This document shows positions 1 to 8,101 of a DNA stretch of 35,014 nt, piece after piece (position 1 is the first letter of the stretch; each line of letters opens with the position of its first letter). The notes under the pieces were generated by a model. It saw only the letters and a program-made list of their open reading frames with translations, had not been told where the DNA came from and did no database searches. A program made the translations under genes and the position numbers. The stretch covers positions 1 to 35,014 of the forward strand of contig CALEMZ010000110.1 in the NCBI GenBank assembly GCA_937910975.1, written 5' to 3'. This stretch comes from an uncultured Pseudorhodobacter sp. Its GTDB lineage: Bacteria > Pseudomonadota > Alphaproteobacteria > Rhodobacterales > Rhodobacteraceae.

Positions 1-63
1 GAAATGACAGCGCTCTCTCTCACCCGCATGATCGAGAACCGCATAAATCCGCTGGTGATCTGA
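1..63 (+). CDS. C-terminal tail of an unidentified protein (5' end outside window)
   Basis: Frame 1 is open from the first base to TGA at 61-63, giving the last 20 residues (EMTALSLTRMIENRINPLVI). The stop shares one base with the ATG of the following hydrolase (TGATG), so the two genes are probably translationally coupled in one operon. The fragment is too short for me to assign a family. Confidence 0.5.
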   Translation, partial: EMTALSLTRMIENRINPLVI

Positions 64-911
64 TGCGCCTGCCTTTTGATCATGGCCTGACCCGCGACCA
101 GATCGACGCCGATTACACCGCGAAACTTTGTACAAGTGCCGAAGGTTTCGCCACCACCATCGCGCAGTATCTGACCTTTTCCGGCCCGGCGCAGCAGCTT
201 CCCGGCACGCAGCTTAACATGCGCTACGATACAGCCAGTCAAGCGCGGATGGATTTGTATGGCAGCGGCGAAAATCGTCCGATTTTCTTGTTCATCCACG
301 GCGGCTATTGGCGGGCGCTTTCCAAAGAGCAATCTGCCTTCATGGCCCCGATGTTGGCGGGCCACGGCATTGCCACGGCCGTCCCCGATTACACCCTCGC
401 CCCCACGGCATCCATTACCGAAATCACCCGCCAGATGCGCGCGGCCTTCGCATATCTTTGGCACAATGCCGCAGCCTTGGGGATTGATCGCAACCGTATT
501 GTCGTCGGCGGCTCCTCTGCCGGGGGGCATTTGGCGGCGGCACTGGCAATGCCGGGCTGGCAGGCGGCGTTTAACCTGCCCGACCCGGCAGTCCATGCAA
601 CGCTCCCGATCAGTGGGTTGTTTGACCTTGCCCCGATCGCGGCCAGCCATGTGCAAGATTGGATGCAGTTCACCCAATCGGAAATCGAGGCTCTCAGCCC
701 GATGCGCCATGCCCCCGGCACCGCGCGCGGCCATATCGTTGTGGCTCAAACCGAAACGCCCGGCTTTCACCGCCAATCGCAGGCCTATGCCCAAGCCCTT
801 GGTGCGCCCTTGCTTACCGTGCCTTCGCGCAATCATTTTGATGTGGTCTTGGATCTGATGCGGCCCGATACGGCGCTATCACAAACGCTCCTCGGGCTGT
901 TTGTCGATTAA
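63..911 (+). CDS. Alpha/beta hydrolase, kynurenine-formamidase (arylformamidase)-like
   Basis: This is a 282-residue serine hydrolase of the alpha/beta fold without a signal peptide, so probably cytosolic. The oxyanion-hole motif HGGYW lies at residues 79-83. The nucleophile elbow G-S-S-A-G is at 150-154, with Ser152 as nucleophile, and the late His258 (RNHFD) is the likely catalytic base. HGGYW followed by a GxSxG elbow is typical of eukaryotic-type arylformamidases and related esterases, which hydrolyse N-formylkynurenine. The substrate here is inferred only. No other kynurenine-pathway gene is visible, and the upstream partner lies outside the window. Its stop overlaps the stop of the convergent regulator gene. 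A carboxylesterase on another substrate is a real alternative. Confidence 0.8.
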   Translation: MRLPFDHGLTRDQIDADYTAKLCTSAEGFATTIAQYLTFSGPAQQLPGTQLNMRYDTASQARMDLYGSGENRPIFLFIHGGYWRALSKEQSAFMAPMLAGHGIATAVPDYTLAPTASITEITRQMRAAFAYLWHNAAALGIDRNRIVVGGSSAGGHLAAALAMPGWQAAFNLPDPAVHATLPISGLFDLAPIAASHVQDWMQFTQSEIEALSPMRHAPGTARGHIVVAQTETPGFHRQSQAYAQALGAPLLTVPSRNHFDVVLDLMRPDTALSQTLLGLFVD

Positions 912-1171
912 GCCGATGTCGGCGCAACCGCGCGCGCGACCAGCCGGATCAACATCTGTTGGCTGCGCAAGCCTATGACGCGTTGTTGCGTGATATTGAC
1001 GCACAAGGTCGCAAAAATATCTTTTTTGTTGCGAAAACGCAGGTAAAGAGCGGCCCGCGACAGCCCCGCCCCCTGGGCGATGTCTTCCATTGACATGCGT
1101 TGATACCCATATAGCGAGAACGCACGCAACGCGGCATTCGCAGCGGTCTCTTCTTTCGAAAGGGGCGGCAT
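908..1171 (-). CDS. TetR/AcrR-family regulator reduced to its HTH domain (87 aa)
   Basis: The ATG at 1171 starts a protein whose residues about 5-58 form a clear TetR N-terminal helix-turn-helix (AFSLYGYQRMSMEDIA, then GAGLSRAALYLRFRNKKDIF). Family members are usually about 180-220 residues with a large ligand-binding domain. This reading ends at residue 87, and its stop overlaps the end of the convergent hydrolase, so no room remains for that domain. The last residues (QQMLIRLVARAVAP) look like the final helix of a TetR ligand domain, suggesting an internal deletion near residues 63-68. It is divergent to the molybdenum hydroxylase genes, the usual place for their regulator. It may be a remnant, or a DNA-binding minimal form without effector response. 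Confidence 0.65.
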   Translation of the reverse strand: MPPLSKEETAANAALRAFSLYGYQRMSMEDIAQGAGLSRAALYLRFRNKKDIFATLCVNITQQRVIGLRSQQMLIRLVARAVAPTSA

Positions 1172-1247
1172 TTGGCTTATGCCGGAGAAGGTGACGAAAT
1201 GACGTTTTACGCTGATTTTGTCAGAAATCTGTGGATTGGAGTTACGA

Positions 1248-1712
1248 GTGGCCTTTGACGTGACGGTGAACGGCGAAACCAAAGCCGTAGACATGCCCGG
1301 CGATACGCCCCTGCTTTGGGTGCTGCGCGATGGGCTGCACCTGACGGGCACGAAATATGGTTGCGGGGTTGCGGCCTGCGGGGCCTGCACCGTGCATCTC
1401 GATGGGGTAGCCGTGCGCGCATGCCAGATCGCGCTGGAAGATGCCGTTGGCGCGCAGATCACCACGATCGAAGGGATCGGCACGCCGGAAAATCTGGCCC
1501 CCATTCAGGCAGCATGGCTGGAACATCAGGTCGCGCAATGCGGCTTTTGCCAATCGGGCCAGATCATGCAGGCCGCGAGCCTTCTGGCCGAAAACCCCGC
1601 GCCCACGGATGCCGAGATTGACGAGGCCATGGGTGGCAATCTGTGCCGCTGCGGCACCTATCCCCGTATTCGCGCCGCCGTTCACACCGCTGCCGCCAAG
1701 ATGAAGGGCTAA
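1248..1712 (+). CDS. iorA: (2Fe-2S)-binding small subunit of an isoquinoline 1-oxidoreductase-type molybdenum hydroxylase
   Basis: The product (154 aa) carries the two [2Fe-2S] domains of the xanthine oxidase family. The plant-type ferredoxin cluster uses Cys39, Cys44, Cys47 and Cys59 (CGVAACGAC). The helical second domain uses Cys98, Cys101, Cys133 and Cys135 (CGFC and NLCRCGTYPR). I chose GTG at 1248 because GGAG at 1238-1241 is well placed. An upstream TTG at 1218 would add ten residues unlike the family. The large subunit follows after three bases, so they form one operon. The protein passes electrons from the Mo centre of the large subunit to an acceptor; in IorAB-type enzymes no FAD subunit is present. 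The symbol reflects family only, because the substrate is unknown. Confidence 0.88.
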   Translation: MAFDVTVNGETKAVDMPGDTPLLWVLRDGLHLTGTKYGCGVAACGACTVHLDGVAVRACQIALEDAVGAQITTIEGIGTPENLAPIQAAWLEHQVAQCGFCQSGQIMQAASLLAENPAPTDAEIDEAMGGNLCRCGTYPRIRAAVHTAAAKMKG

Positions 1713-1715
1713 GCA

Positions 1716-3932
1716 ATGGGACGTATCAGAACCATCGCCCGCCGCACCTTCCTCATCGGCTCAGCCACCATCGCGGGCGGCGTTGTCTTTGGCACCTATG
1801 CCTATAAAAAGCCGATCCCGAACCCGCTCAAGCCCAGTGCCATCACGCCCTATGTCCTGATCGACGGGAATGGCATCACCCTTATCGCCCCACGGGCGGA
1901 GATGGGGCAAGGCGTGCAAACCACGCTTGCGGCCCTTCTGGCCGAAGAGATGGACCTTGATTGGGACCAGGTACGCGTGATGCATGGCCCCGCCTCCCGC
2001 GCCTATTTCAACGCCGCCGCGCTGGAAGAGGGCGTGCCTTTCGCGCCCACCGACGAAAGCTGGCTGGCCGAAACCGCGCGCGGCGCGATGCATATCCCCG
2101 CCAAGTTTCTGGGCTTGCAAGCCACTGGTGGCTCCTCCTCTATCCCCGATGCGTTTGACAAAATGCGCGCCGCCGGGGCCGTGGCCCGCGCAGCATTGGT
2201 AGATGCTGCTGCGCGCAAAACCGGGCTGAAGGCCACCGAATTGAAGACCGCTTCGGGTGCCGTGGTGCTTCCTGATGGCAGCACCATTCCCTATGCCGAT
2301 CTGGCGCATGATGCCGCCAGTAGTGATCTGCCAAAAACGCCGTCCCTAAAGCCGCAATCGGAATGGAAACTGCTTGGCAAATCCCTGCCGCGTACAGACA
2401 TGCTGGGCAAGGTCACGGGAACTGCCACCTTCACCGCCGATATCCGCTTTCCCGGCATGCTTTTTGCCACAGCCCGCACCAACCCCGGCCTTGGCGCGGG
2501 GCTAAAATCCTATGACGCGGCTGAGGCACTAGCCTTTCCCGGCGTTGAACGTATTGTCGAGATTCCCGGTGGCCTCGCCGTTGTCGCCAATTCCACTTGG
2601 ACAGCCTTCAAGGCCGCCGACCTTATTGCCTTTGATTGGGACGCAGCCCCCTATGCCGCGACCACCGAGGAAATGCGGACCCAAACTGCCGCCGCTTTTT
2701 CGCCCGATCACCAAGACAGCCGCCAACGAGATGATGGTGATGTGGAGGCCGCTTTGCCCGCCGATGTATGGGCGGCGGAATATACCGTTCCCTACCTTGC
2801 GCATGCGACGATGGAGACGATGACGGCAGGCGCATGGCTGCAAGACGGGCGGTTGCGTGTCTGGGCCGGCAACCAATTGCCCACGCAGGTTCTAAAAGAA
2901 GCCACAGCCATTACTGGGCTTGATGAGGCTAACATCGACGTGGAAACCCCCGTCATGGGCGGCGGCTTTGGGCGGCGCGCGGAGATGGATTTCATCAAAC
3001 AAGCCATCCACGTTGCCAAAGCCATGGAAGGCCGCCCCATTCTGCTGACATGGACGCGCGAGGAGGACATGACGCATGATACCTTTCGACCCATGGCCAT
3101 CGCCCGTATCAAAGGCGCGGTGAAGGGTGGCAAGATCAGCGCGATTGATCTGCAACTCGCTGCGGCCTCGGTTGTGGAATCCCAAGCCGGGCGGATTGGA
3201 ATGTCCATTCCCGGCCCAGATGCAACCATTGTGCAAGGCGCGTGGGAACAGCCCTATACCTTCCCCAATTATCGCACCACGGGTTACCGCGTTCCGGAGG
3301 GGGTTCAGGTCGGGTCGTGGCGCTCGGTTGGGGCATCTCAGAATGCGTTCTTCCACGAATCGGCGGTGGATGAGCTGGCCCATCTCGCCGGGGTGGACCC
3401 GCTGGAATTCCGCCTCTCGCAAATCGACCACATACCGTCGCGCAAGGTGCTGGAGGCCGTCGCTACCGCCTCAAACTGGGGCTCGACACCGCCAAACCGC
3501 GCGCGGGGCGTCGCGTTTTGCCTGTCCTTCGGGGTGCCGGCAGCACAGGTGATAGAGGTGGAAAACACGCCTGCGGGCCTGCGCATTACCAATGCCTGGG
3601 CCGCCGTGGATGTGGGCATCGCGCTGGACCCATCTATTATTGAAGCACAAGTGCAAGGCGGCATGGTTTACGGCCTCTCTGCCGCGATCAGTGGCGAGAT
3701 CACCTTTGCGGGCGGCCATGCGCAGCAGCAAAACTTCCCCGATTATGACGGGCTGCGCCTGCCGCAATGCCCGCCCATCTCAGTGACGATCCTGCAAAAC
3801 GGCAGCAAAATTCGCGGCGTGGGCGAGCCGGGAACACCCCCGGCAGCCCCGGCGCTGGCCAATGCAATCTTTGCCCTCACCGGGCAGCGCATCCGCACGC
3901 TTCCCCTCGGCAAGGCCATCGGTTTTGCCTGA
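1716..3932 (+). CDS. iorB: Molybdopterin-binding large subunit of an isoquinoline 1-oxidoreductase-type molybdenum hydroxylase
   Basis: The 738-residue protein is of the IorB / aldehyde oxidase large-subunit family. A twin-arginine signal is visible at residues 9-13 (RRTFL) before a hydrophobic stretch, so the dimer is probably folded with cofactor and exported by Tat, the small subunit travelling as passenger. EMGQGVQTTLAALLAEEM near residue 62 and GGGFGRR near residue 415 are family Mo-pterin motifs. GVGEPGTPP near residue 703 holds the expected catalytic Glu. The length agrees with other IorB proteins. No XdhC-like maturation factor, FAD subunit or cytochrome is adjacent. Likely substrates are N-heterocycles or aldehydes, but nothing in the window decides which. 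Confidence 0.88.
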   Translation: MGRIRTIARRTFLIGSATIAGGVVFGTYAYKKPIPNPLKPSAITPYVLIDGNGITLIAPRAEMGQGVQTTLAALLAEEMDLDWDQVRVMHGPASRAYFNAAALEEGVPFAPTDESWLAETARGAMHIPAKFLGLQATGGSSSIPDAFDKMRAAGAVARAALVDAAARKTGLKATELKTASGAVVLPDGSTIPYADLAHDAASSDLPKTPSLKPQSEWKLLGKSLPRTDMLGKVTGTATFTADIRFPGMLFATARTNPGLGAGLKSYDAAEALAFPGVERIVEIPGGLAVVANSTWTAFKAADLIAFDWDAAPYAATTEEMRTQTAAAFSPDHQDSRQRDDGDVEAALPADVWAAEYTVPYLAHATMETMTAGAWLQDGRLRVWAGNQLPTQVLKEATAITGLDEANIDVETPVMGGGFGRRAEMDFIKQAIHVAKAMEGRPILLTWTREEDMTHDTFRPMAIARIKGAVKGGKISAIDLQLAAASVVESQAGRIGMSIPGPDATIVQGAWEQPYTFPNYRTTGYRVPEGVQVGSWRSVGASQNAFFHESAVDELAHLAGVDPLEFRLSQIDHIPSRKVLEAVATASNWGSTPPNRARGVAFCLSFGVPAAQVIEVENTPAGLRITNAWAAVDVGIALDPSIIEAQVQGGMVYGLSAAISGEITFAGGHAQQQNFPDYDGLRLPQCPPISVTILQNGSKIRGVGEPGTPPAAPALANAIFALTGQRIRTLPLGKAIGFA

Positions 3933-3943
3933 CGCGCCTCAAA

Positions 3944-3987
3944 CCTGACGGCTTTCCTCGCCTTGCCCAGCAAAGAGAGCCGTCAGG
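3944..3987. terminator. Inverted repeat after the molybdenum hydroxylase operon
   Basis: CCTGACGGCT (3944-3953) and AGCCGTCAGG (3978-3987) form a perfect 10-bp stem around a 24-base loop, just past the iorB stop. No U-tract follows, so it may instead stabilise the mRNA 3' end or act as a weak or Rho-assisted terminator. Confidence 0.4.
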
Positions 3988-4046
3988 CGCGATAGCCATC
4001 AAAAACACCCCCTTTCCCCCGGCGTAATTTCCGTTACTTTCGCGCC

Positions 4047-4469
4047 ATGCTGCGGATCAACGATGAAATCACCCTCGCCGATTGGGAACTGACGGAAAGC
4101 TTTTCACGCTCCTCCGGTCCCGGAGGGCAAAACGTCAACAAGGTGGAAACCGCCGTTGAGCTGCGGTTTGAGGCTGAGCGCTCCCCCAGTCTGTCCGGCC
4201 CTGTCAAAACCCGGCTCAAGCGCCTCGCGGGGCGGCGTTGGACATTAGAGGGCGCAATCGTGATCCGCGCCGAAGAAACCCGCAGCCAGATCCGCAACCG
4301 CGAATTGGCACGCGAAAGGCTGGTGGAGATGATCCTTAAGGCGCTGGTTGCGCCAAAACGGCGCATCCCCACCAAGCCCACCTATGGTAGCCAAAAACGC
4401 CGCCTCGCCACCAAAACGGTGCGCGGTGCCGTCAAATCCCTGCGCGGCAAAGTGGAGCCTGATGAATGA
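4047..4469 (+). CDS. arfB: Alternative ribosome-rescue factor ArfB (peptidyl-tRNA hydrolase, YaeJ/ICT1 family)
   Basis: This 140-residue protein has the release-factor catalytic motif GGQ at residues 26-28 within SSGPGGQNVNKVET. It lacks the codon-recognition domains of RF1/RF2. The tail is strongly basic (PTKPTYGSQKRRLATKT and further Lys/Arg), as expected of the ArfB extension that enters the empty mRNA channel of stalled ribosomes. The family hydrolyses peptidyl-tRNA on non-stop complexes. The size agrees with E. coli ArfB. Its stop overlaps the start of the next gene (ATGA), so it shares a transcript with the PLP enzyme and kinase, which have no obvious functional link to ribosome rescue. 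Confidence 0.93.
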   Translation: MLRINDEITLADWELTESFSRSSGPGGQNVNKVETAVELRFEAERSPSLSGPVKTRLKRLAGRRWTLEGAIVIRAEETRSQIRNRELARERLVEMILKALVAPKRRIPTKPTYGSQKRRLATKTVRGAVKSLRGKVEPDE

Positions 4470-5731
4470 CCAAAACCCTGACCGCCCGCCGCGCCCGCCT
4501 GATGGGGCCGAATGTGCCCACGTTTTACCGCACGCCCATTCACATTGTCCGCGGGCAGGGGGTTCACCTCTGGGACGCAGGCGGCAAGCAATACCTCGAT
4601 TGCTACAATAACGTCCCGCATGTGGGCCATTGCCATCCCGCCGTGATCAAAGCGATTGCCGGGCAGGCCGCGATCCTCAATACCCACACCCGTTATCACC
4701 ACGACCTTGTGTTGGACTATATCGAGCAGCTGACCGCGCGACTGAACCACGGCATCTCTCAATGCATCATGACCTGCACTGGCTCTGAGGCGAATGACAT
4801 CGCGCTGCGCATGGCCCAAGCGGTGACGGGCAAGATCGGCGTTATCGCCACCGACAACACCTATCACGGCAACACCGCCGCCACCTCGGCCCTGTCGTCG
4901 CGCCGCCCGCCCATTGGTGGGTATCCGTCGCATGTGCGCCTTGTTCCCGCGCCTGATAGCCTGCGCAACCCAGATCCCGATGGCGCAATCCTTGCAGGCC
5001 ATATTCAAGCGGCCATCGATGATCTGAACGCCAAAGGCATCGGCTTTTCCGGCATGATGCTCTGCCCTGCCTTTGCGAATGAAGGCATCCCCACCGTCGC
5101 CCCCGGTTTCTTTGCCAAGGCCGAAGCGGTGATCCGCAATGCGGGTGGTTTGATCTTATGCGACGAGGTGCAGCCCGGTTTTGGCCGCATGGGCAGCCAT
5201 TTCTGGGGGCATGACTGGCTTGGCCTGACGCCCGATGTTGTCACCGTAGGCAAGCCGATGGCCAATGGCCACCCGGTCGCCGCTGTGCTTGCCCGCCCCG
5301 ATGTCATGGCCGCTTTCCGCAATGCCTTTGGCTATTTCAACACCTTCGGCGGCAACCCGGTTTCGGCGGCCGCCTGCCTTGCCACCCTGCAAGTCATTGA
5401 CGATGAAGCCCTGCAAGCCAATGCCGCGAAAACCTCCGCCTATGTGATGGACCGCCTGCGTGCGCTTTCGCACCCCTTGCTGGCCGAAGTGCGCGGCGTC
5501 GGGATGTTTTTTGGCGCGGAATTCGTGACAGATGCCGATAACACCCCCGCCACGGCCTTTGTGGAGGATTTGGTGGAGGTGATGGTTGCCAAAGGCTTCA
5601 TCCTCAACCGGATTGGCCGCGCCGGAAACACCCTGAAAATCCGCCCGCCACTGCCATTCAACACCGACCACGCCGACCAGCTGGTCGACGCGCTGCAAGA
5701 TGCGCTGCGCAGCACGCCCGTGCCGGCATGA
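4466..5731 (+). CDS. Class-III PLP enzyme resembling ethanolamine-phosphate / phosphohydroxylysine phospho-lyase
   Basis: A 421-residue fold-type I PLP enzyme. Asp233 (DEVQPGFGRMG) should bind the pyridine nitrogen and Lys263 (VTVGKPMANGHP) should form the Schiff base. Stretches such as NNVPHVGHCHPAV, YFNTFGGNPVSAA and LKIRPPLPF resemble, from memory, the AGXT2L branch, whose vertebrate members ETNPPL and PHYKPL eliminate phosphate from phosphoethanolamine or 5-phosphohydroxylysine rather than transaminate. The next gene is an APH-type kinase overlapping by four bases, which fits a kinase plus phospho-lyase pair. The start ATG overlaps the arfB stop. A genuine omega-aminotransferase remains possible, since residues separating the two activities cannot be judged without an alignment. 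Confidence 0.8.
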   Translation: MTKTLTARRARLMGPNVPTFYRTPIHIVRGQGVHLWDAGGKQYLDCYNNVPHVGHCHPAVIKAIAGQAAILNTHTRYHHDLVLDYIEQLTARLNHGISQCIMTCTGSEANDIALRMAQAVTGKIGVIATDNTYHGNTAATSALSSRRPPIGGYPSHVRLVPAPDSLRNPDPDGAILAGHIQAAIDDLNAKGIGFSGMMLCPAFANEGIPTVAPGFFAKAEAVIRNAGGLILCDEVQPGFGRMGSHFWGHDWLGLTPDVVTVGKPMANGHPVAAVLARPDVMAAFRNAFGYFNTFGGNPVSAAACLATLQVIDDEALQANAAKTSAYVMDRLRALSHPLLAEVRGVGMFFGAEFVTDADNTPATAFVEDLVEVMVAKGFILNRIGRAGNTLKIRPPLPFNTDHADQLVDALQDALRSTPVPA

Positions 5732-6666
5732 CCATCGAAGCACTGGCCGCAGAGGCGGCACGCCATTGGGGCGGCACGCCCGTTGCCCTTATCCGCAATC
5801 GCGAGAATGCCGTTTTCCGCATGGCGCTTTCCGGTGGGCAGACGGCAGCGCTGCGCCTGCACCGGATGGGCTATCAATCCGATGCCGCCATCCGCTCTGA
5901 GCTCTGGCTTTGTGCGGCACTTGCGGGCCAAAGCCTGCCTGTCCCCCGACCGCTGGCCACATTAACCGGGGAAACGCTGGTCCATCTCAGCACAGGGCGC
6001 ATGGCCTCCGCGGTGGAATGGTTGGCGGGGCAGCCATTGGGCGAGGCGGGCGTGCCCTTGGCTGGTAACGCGCAAGATCAAGCCGGGCGCCACCATGCGC
6101 TTGGCACCCTTCTGGCCCGGATCCACAGCGCGACCGAGGCCCTGACCCTGCCGCCTGATTTCACGCGCCCGGCATGGGATAGCGATGGGCTAACGGGCGA
6201 AACCCCGTTCTGGGGCCGCTTTTGGGAACACCCGGCGCTGACCCCGGCAGAGGCCGCAAGGCTGCAAGAGGCCCGCGCCTTCCTGCGCCAAAAGCTGCAA
6301 TCCCATGCGGAAACGGCTAGGCTCATGCCGATTCACGCCGACGTTTTGCGGGAAAACATCCTCGTTGATGGCGCAACGCCCTCGCTTATCGACTTTGATG
6401 ACAGCGGCACCGGCTTTCCGCTTTACGATCTTGGCACCGTCTTGTCGCAGAACATTTATGAGCCCGCCCGCGCTGATATCCGGGCCGCACTGATTGCAGG
6501 CTACCAAACCCTTCGCCCTGTTGATGCGCATATGGTCGATGTGTTCACGCTGGCCCGAACCCTCGCCTCCGTCGGCTGGACAATGCCCCGCCTGTCACCA
6601 GAAGATCCGATCATGCGCACTCATATCGCGCGCGCATTGCTTTGCGCAGAAATGGTCATGGGCTGA
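5728..6666 (+). CDS. APH-family small-molecule kinase (hydroxylysine/aminoalcohol kinase-like)
   Basis: This 312-residue protein has the aminoglycoside phosphotransferase / choline kinase fold. The catalytic loop reads HADVLRENIL at residues 203-212 (Asp205 base, Asn210 metal ligand). The second metal-binding Asp is Asp222 in IDFDDSG. No signal peptide or membrane segment is seen, so it should be cytosolic. It starts inside the stop of the PLP enzyme (ATGA). Vertebrate hydroxylysine kinase (HYKK/AGPHD1) belongs to this superfamily and feeds a class-III phospho-lyase, the same pair as here. I infer phosphorylation of an amino-alcohol whose phosphate is then eliminated. Antibiotic resistance is unlikely in this context, and homoserine kinase-like activity is an alternative. 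Confidence 0.75.
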   Translation: MTIEALAAEAARHWGGTPVALIRNRENAVFRMALSGGQTAALRLHRMGYQSDAAIRSELWLCAALAGQSLPVPRPLATLTGETLVHLSTGRMASAVEWLAGQPLGEAGVPLAGNAQDQAGRHHALGTLLARIHSATEALTLPPDFTRPAWDSDGLTGETPFWGRFWEHPALTPAEAARLQEARAFLRQKLQSHAETARLMPIHADVLRENILVDGATPSLIDFDDSGTGFPLYDLGTVLSQNIYEPARADIRAALIAGYQTLRPVDAHMVDVFTLARTLASVGWTMPRLSPEDPIMRTHIARALLCAEMVMG

Positions 6667-6674
6667 TTACCCAC

Positions 6675-6701
6675 CTGATCGACGCCCTATCACACGATCA
6701 G
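6675..6701. terminator. Inverted repeat between convergent kinase and pncB genes
   Basis: CTGATCG (6675-6681) and CGATCAG (6695-6701) form a perfect 7-bp stem with a 13-base loop covering the pncB stop codon. It lies where both converging transcripts should end, but has no T-run on either side, so its terminator role is weakly supported. Confidence 0.3.
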
Positions 6702-7982
6702 ATCCTGCGCATTCTGTGCGCCCACGCCAAACACCCGCTTGTAACGCGCAATCTCATCTGCCGGGCCCATGGCCTTGTTGGGGTTATCACTCAACTTCAC
6801 CGTGGGGCGGCCATTGGCCGAAACCGCCTTGCACACAATGCTGAAGGGTGCCAGCGCATCATCCGCCACCAATCCCCGGAAATCATTGGTCAGCATCGTG
6901 CCCCAGCCAAAAGAAACCTTCACCCGGCCCGCAAACCGGCGGTGCAATTGCTCAATAACATCCACATCCAGACCGTCTGAGAAAATCACTAGCTTGTCAC
7001 GCGGGTCTTCCCCGCACGATTTCCACCACTTGATCGCGATCTCCGCGCCTGTTGCCGGGTCGCCGCTGTCAATCCGAATGCCTGTCCATTTCGCCAACCA
7101 CTCCGGCGCGCGGGCCAAAAAGCCCTCGGTTCCATAGGTATCGGGCAAGATGATCCGCAGATTGCCGTCATGTTCCTCATGCCAATCGGCCAAAACCTGA
7201 TAGGGGGCCTGCGCCAGTTCCGCATCGCTATTGGCAAGCGCGCTGTAAACCATCGGCAATTCATGGGCGTTGGTGCCAATCGCCTCCACCTCCCGGCGCA
7301 TCGCGATCAGGCAGTTGGAGGTGCCGGGAAAAGCGCTGCCCAAGCCTTCCCGCATCGCCTGCACGCACCAATCCTGCCACAGGAAAGAATGCCGACGCCG
7401 TGTGCCGAAATCCGCAATACGCAGGCCCTCGATCTTGCGCAGCCGCTCAATCTTCTCCCACAGCTTGGTCATTGCGCGGGCATAAAGCACCTGCAATTCA
7501 AACTTGCCCATGCTGCCCAGCACCGCGCGGCCCCGCAATTCCATCAGCACGGCCAGCGCAGGAATTTCCCACATCATCACCTCAGGCCACTTGCCTTCAA
7601 ACGTCAGCTCATATTGCCCGTCACGCTTTTCCAGATGGTAGGGCGGCAGTTGCAAACCCTCAAACCACTCCATGAAATCATGACGAAACATCTGGCGCTT
7701 GCCGTAAAACATGTTGCCGCGAAGCCATGTGCTTTCCCCGCGTGACAGGCGCAGCGTGCGAATATGGTCCAATTGCTCACGCAACTCTCCCTCATCCACC
7801 AATTCGGCAAGGCGGATGCGCTTGGTGCGGTTGATCAGGCTGAACGTAACGTTGGTATCGGGCTTGTTGCGGAAAACCGACTGACACATCAGAAGCTTAT
7901 AAAAATCCGTGTCGATCAGCGACCGCACGATCGGGTCTATCTTCCACTTGTGGTTATGTACCCGCGTCGCAATATCGACCAT
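6690..7982 (-). CDS. pncB: Nicotinate phosphoribosyltransferase
   Basis: The 430-residue protein matches the PncB/NAPRTase family in length and conserved blocks: LIDTDFYKLLMCQSVF near the N-terminus, the RRRHSFLWQDW segment, the IRIDSGDPATGAEIA phosphoribosyl-binding region, and VKLSDNPNKAMGP near the end. It joins nicotinate and PRPP, with ATP, to make nicotinate mononucleotide in the Preiss-Handler branch of NAD salvage. The supplying enzyme, PncA, is on the same strand 1 kb upstream, separated by argC on the opposite strand. The start is ATG at 7982, and the divergent argC promoter must lie in 7983-8101. Confidence 0.95.
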   Translation of the reverse strand: MVDIATRVHNHKWKIDPIVRSLIDTDFYKLLMCQSVFRNKPDTNVTFSLINRTKRIRLAELVDEGELREQLDHIRTLRLSRGESTWLRGNMFYGKRQMFRHDFMEWFEGLQLPPYHLEKRDGQYELTFEGKWPEVMMWEIPALAVLMELRGRAVLGSMGKFELQVLYARAMTKLWEKIERLRKIEGLRIADFGTRRRHSFLWQDWCVQAMREGLGSAFPGTSNCLIAMRREVEAIGTNAHELPMVYSALANSDAELAQAPYQVLADWHEEHDGNLRIILPDTYGTEGFLARAPEWLAKWTGIRIDSGDPATGAEIAIKWWKSCGEDPRDKLVIFSDGLDVDVIEQLHRRFAGRVKVSFGWGTMLTNDFRGLVADDALAPFSIVCKAVSANGRPTVKLSDNPNKAMGPADEIARYKRVFGVGAQNAQDLIV

Positions 7983-8101
7983 GATTGTTCCTTCCCTGTC
8001 GCCATTTGGGTTAAATCAAGCCGCCCGCCCCTTGTCCAGCTTGGCGAAGCCCGCCACAACCGTTAGAAGGGGGCGTTAGGCAAACCAAAAGAGGCATGGG
8101 T

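Noticed and set aside
5728..6666. Aminoglycoside resistance gene
   Set aside because: The fold is shared by many metabolic kinases, the context is a phospho-lyase-like enzyme, and no mobile DNA is nearby.
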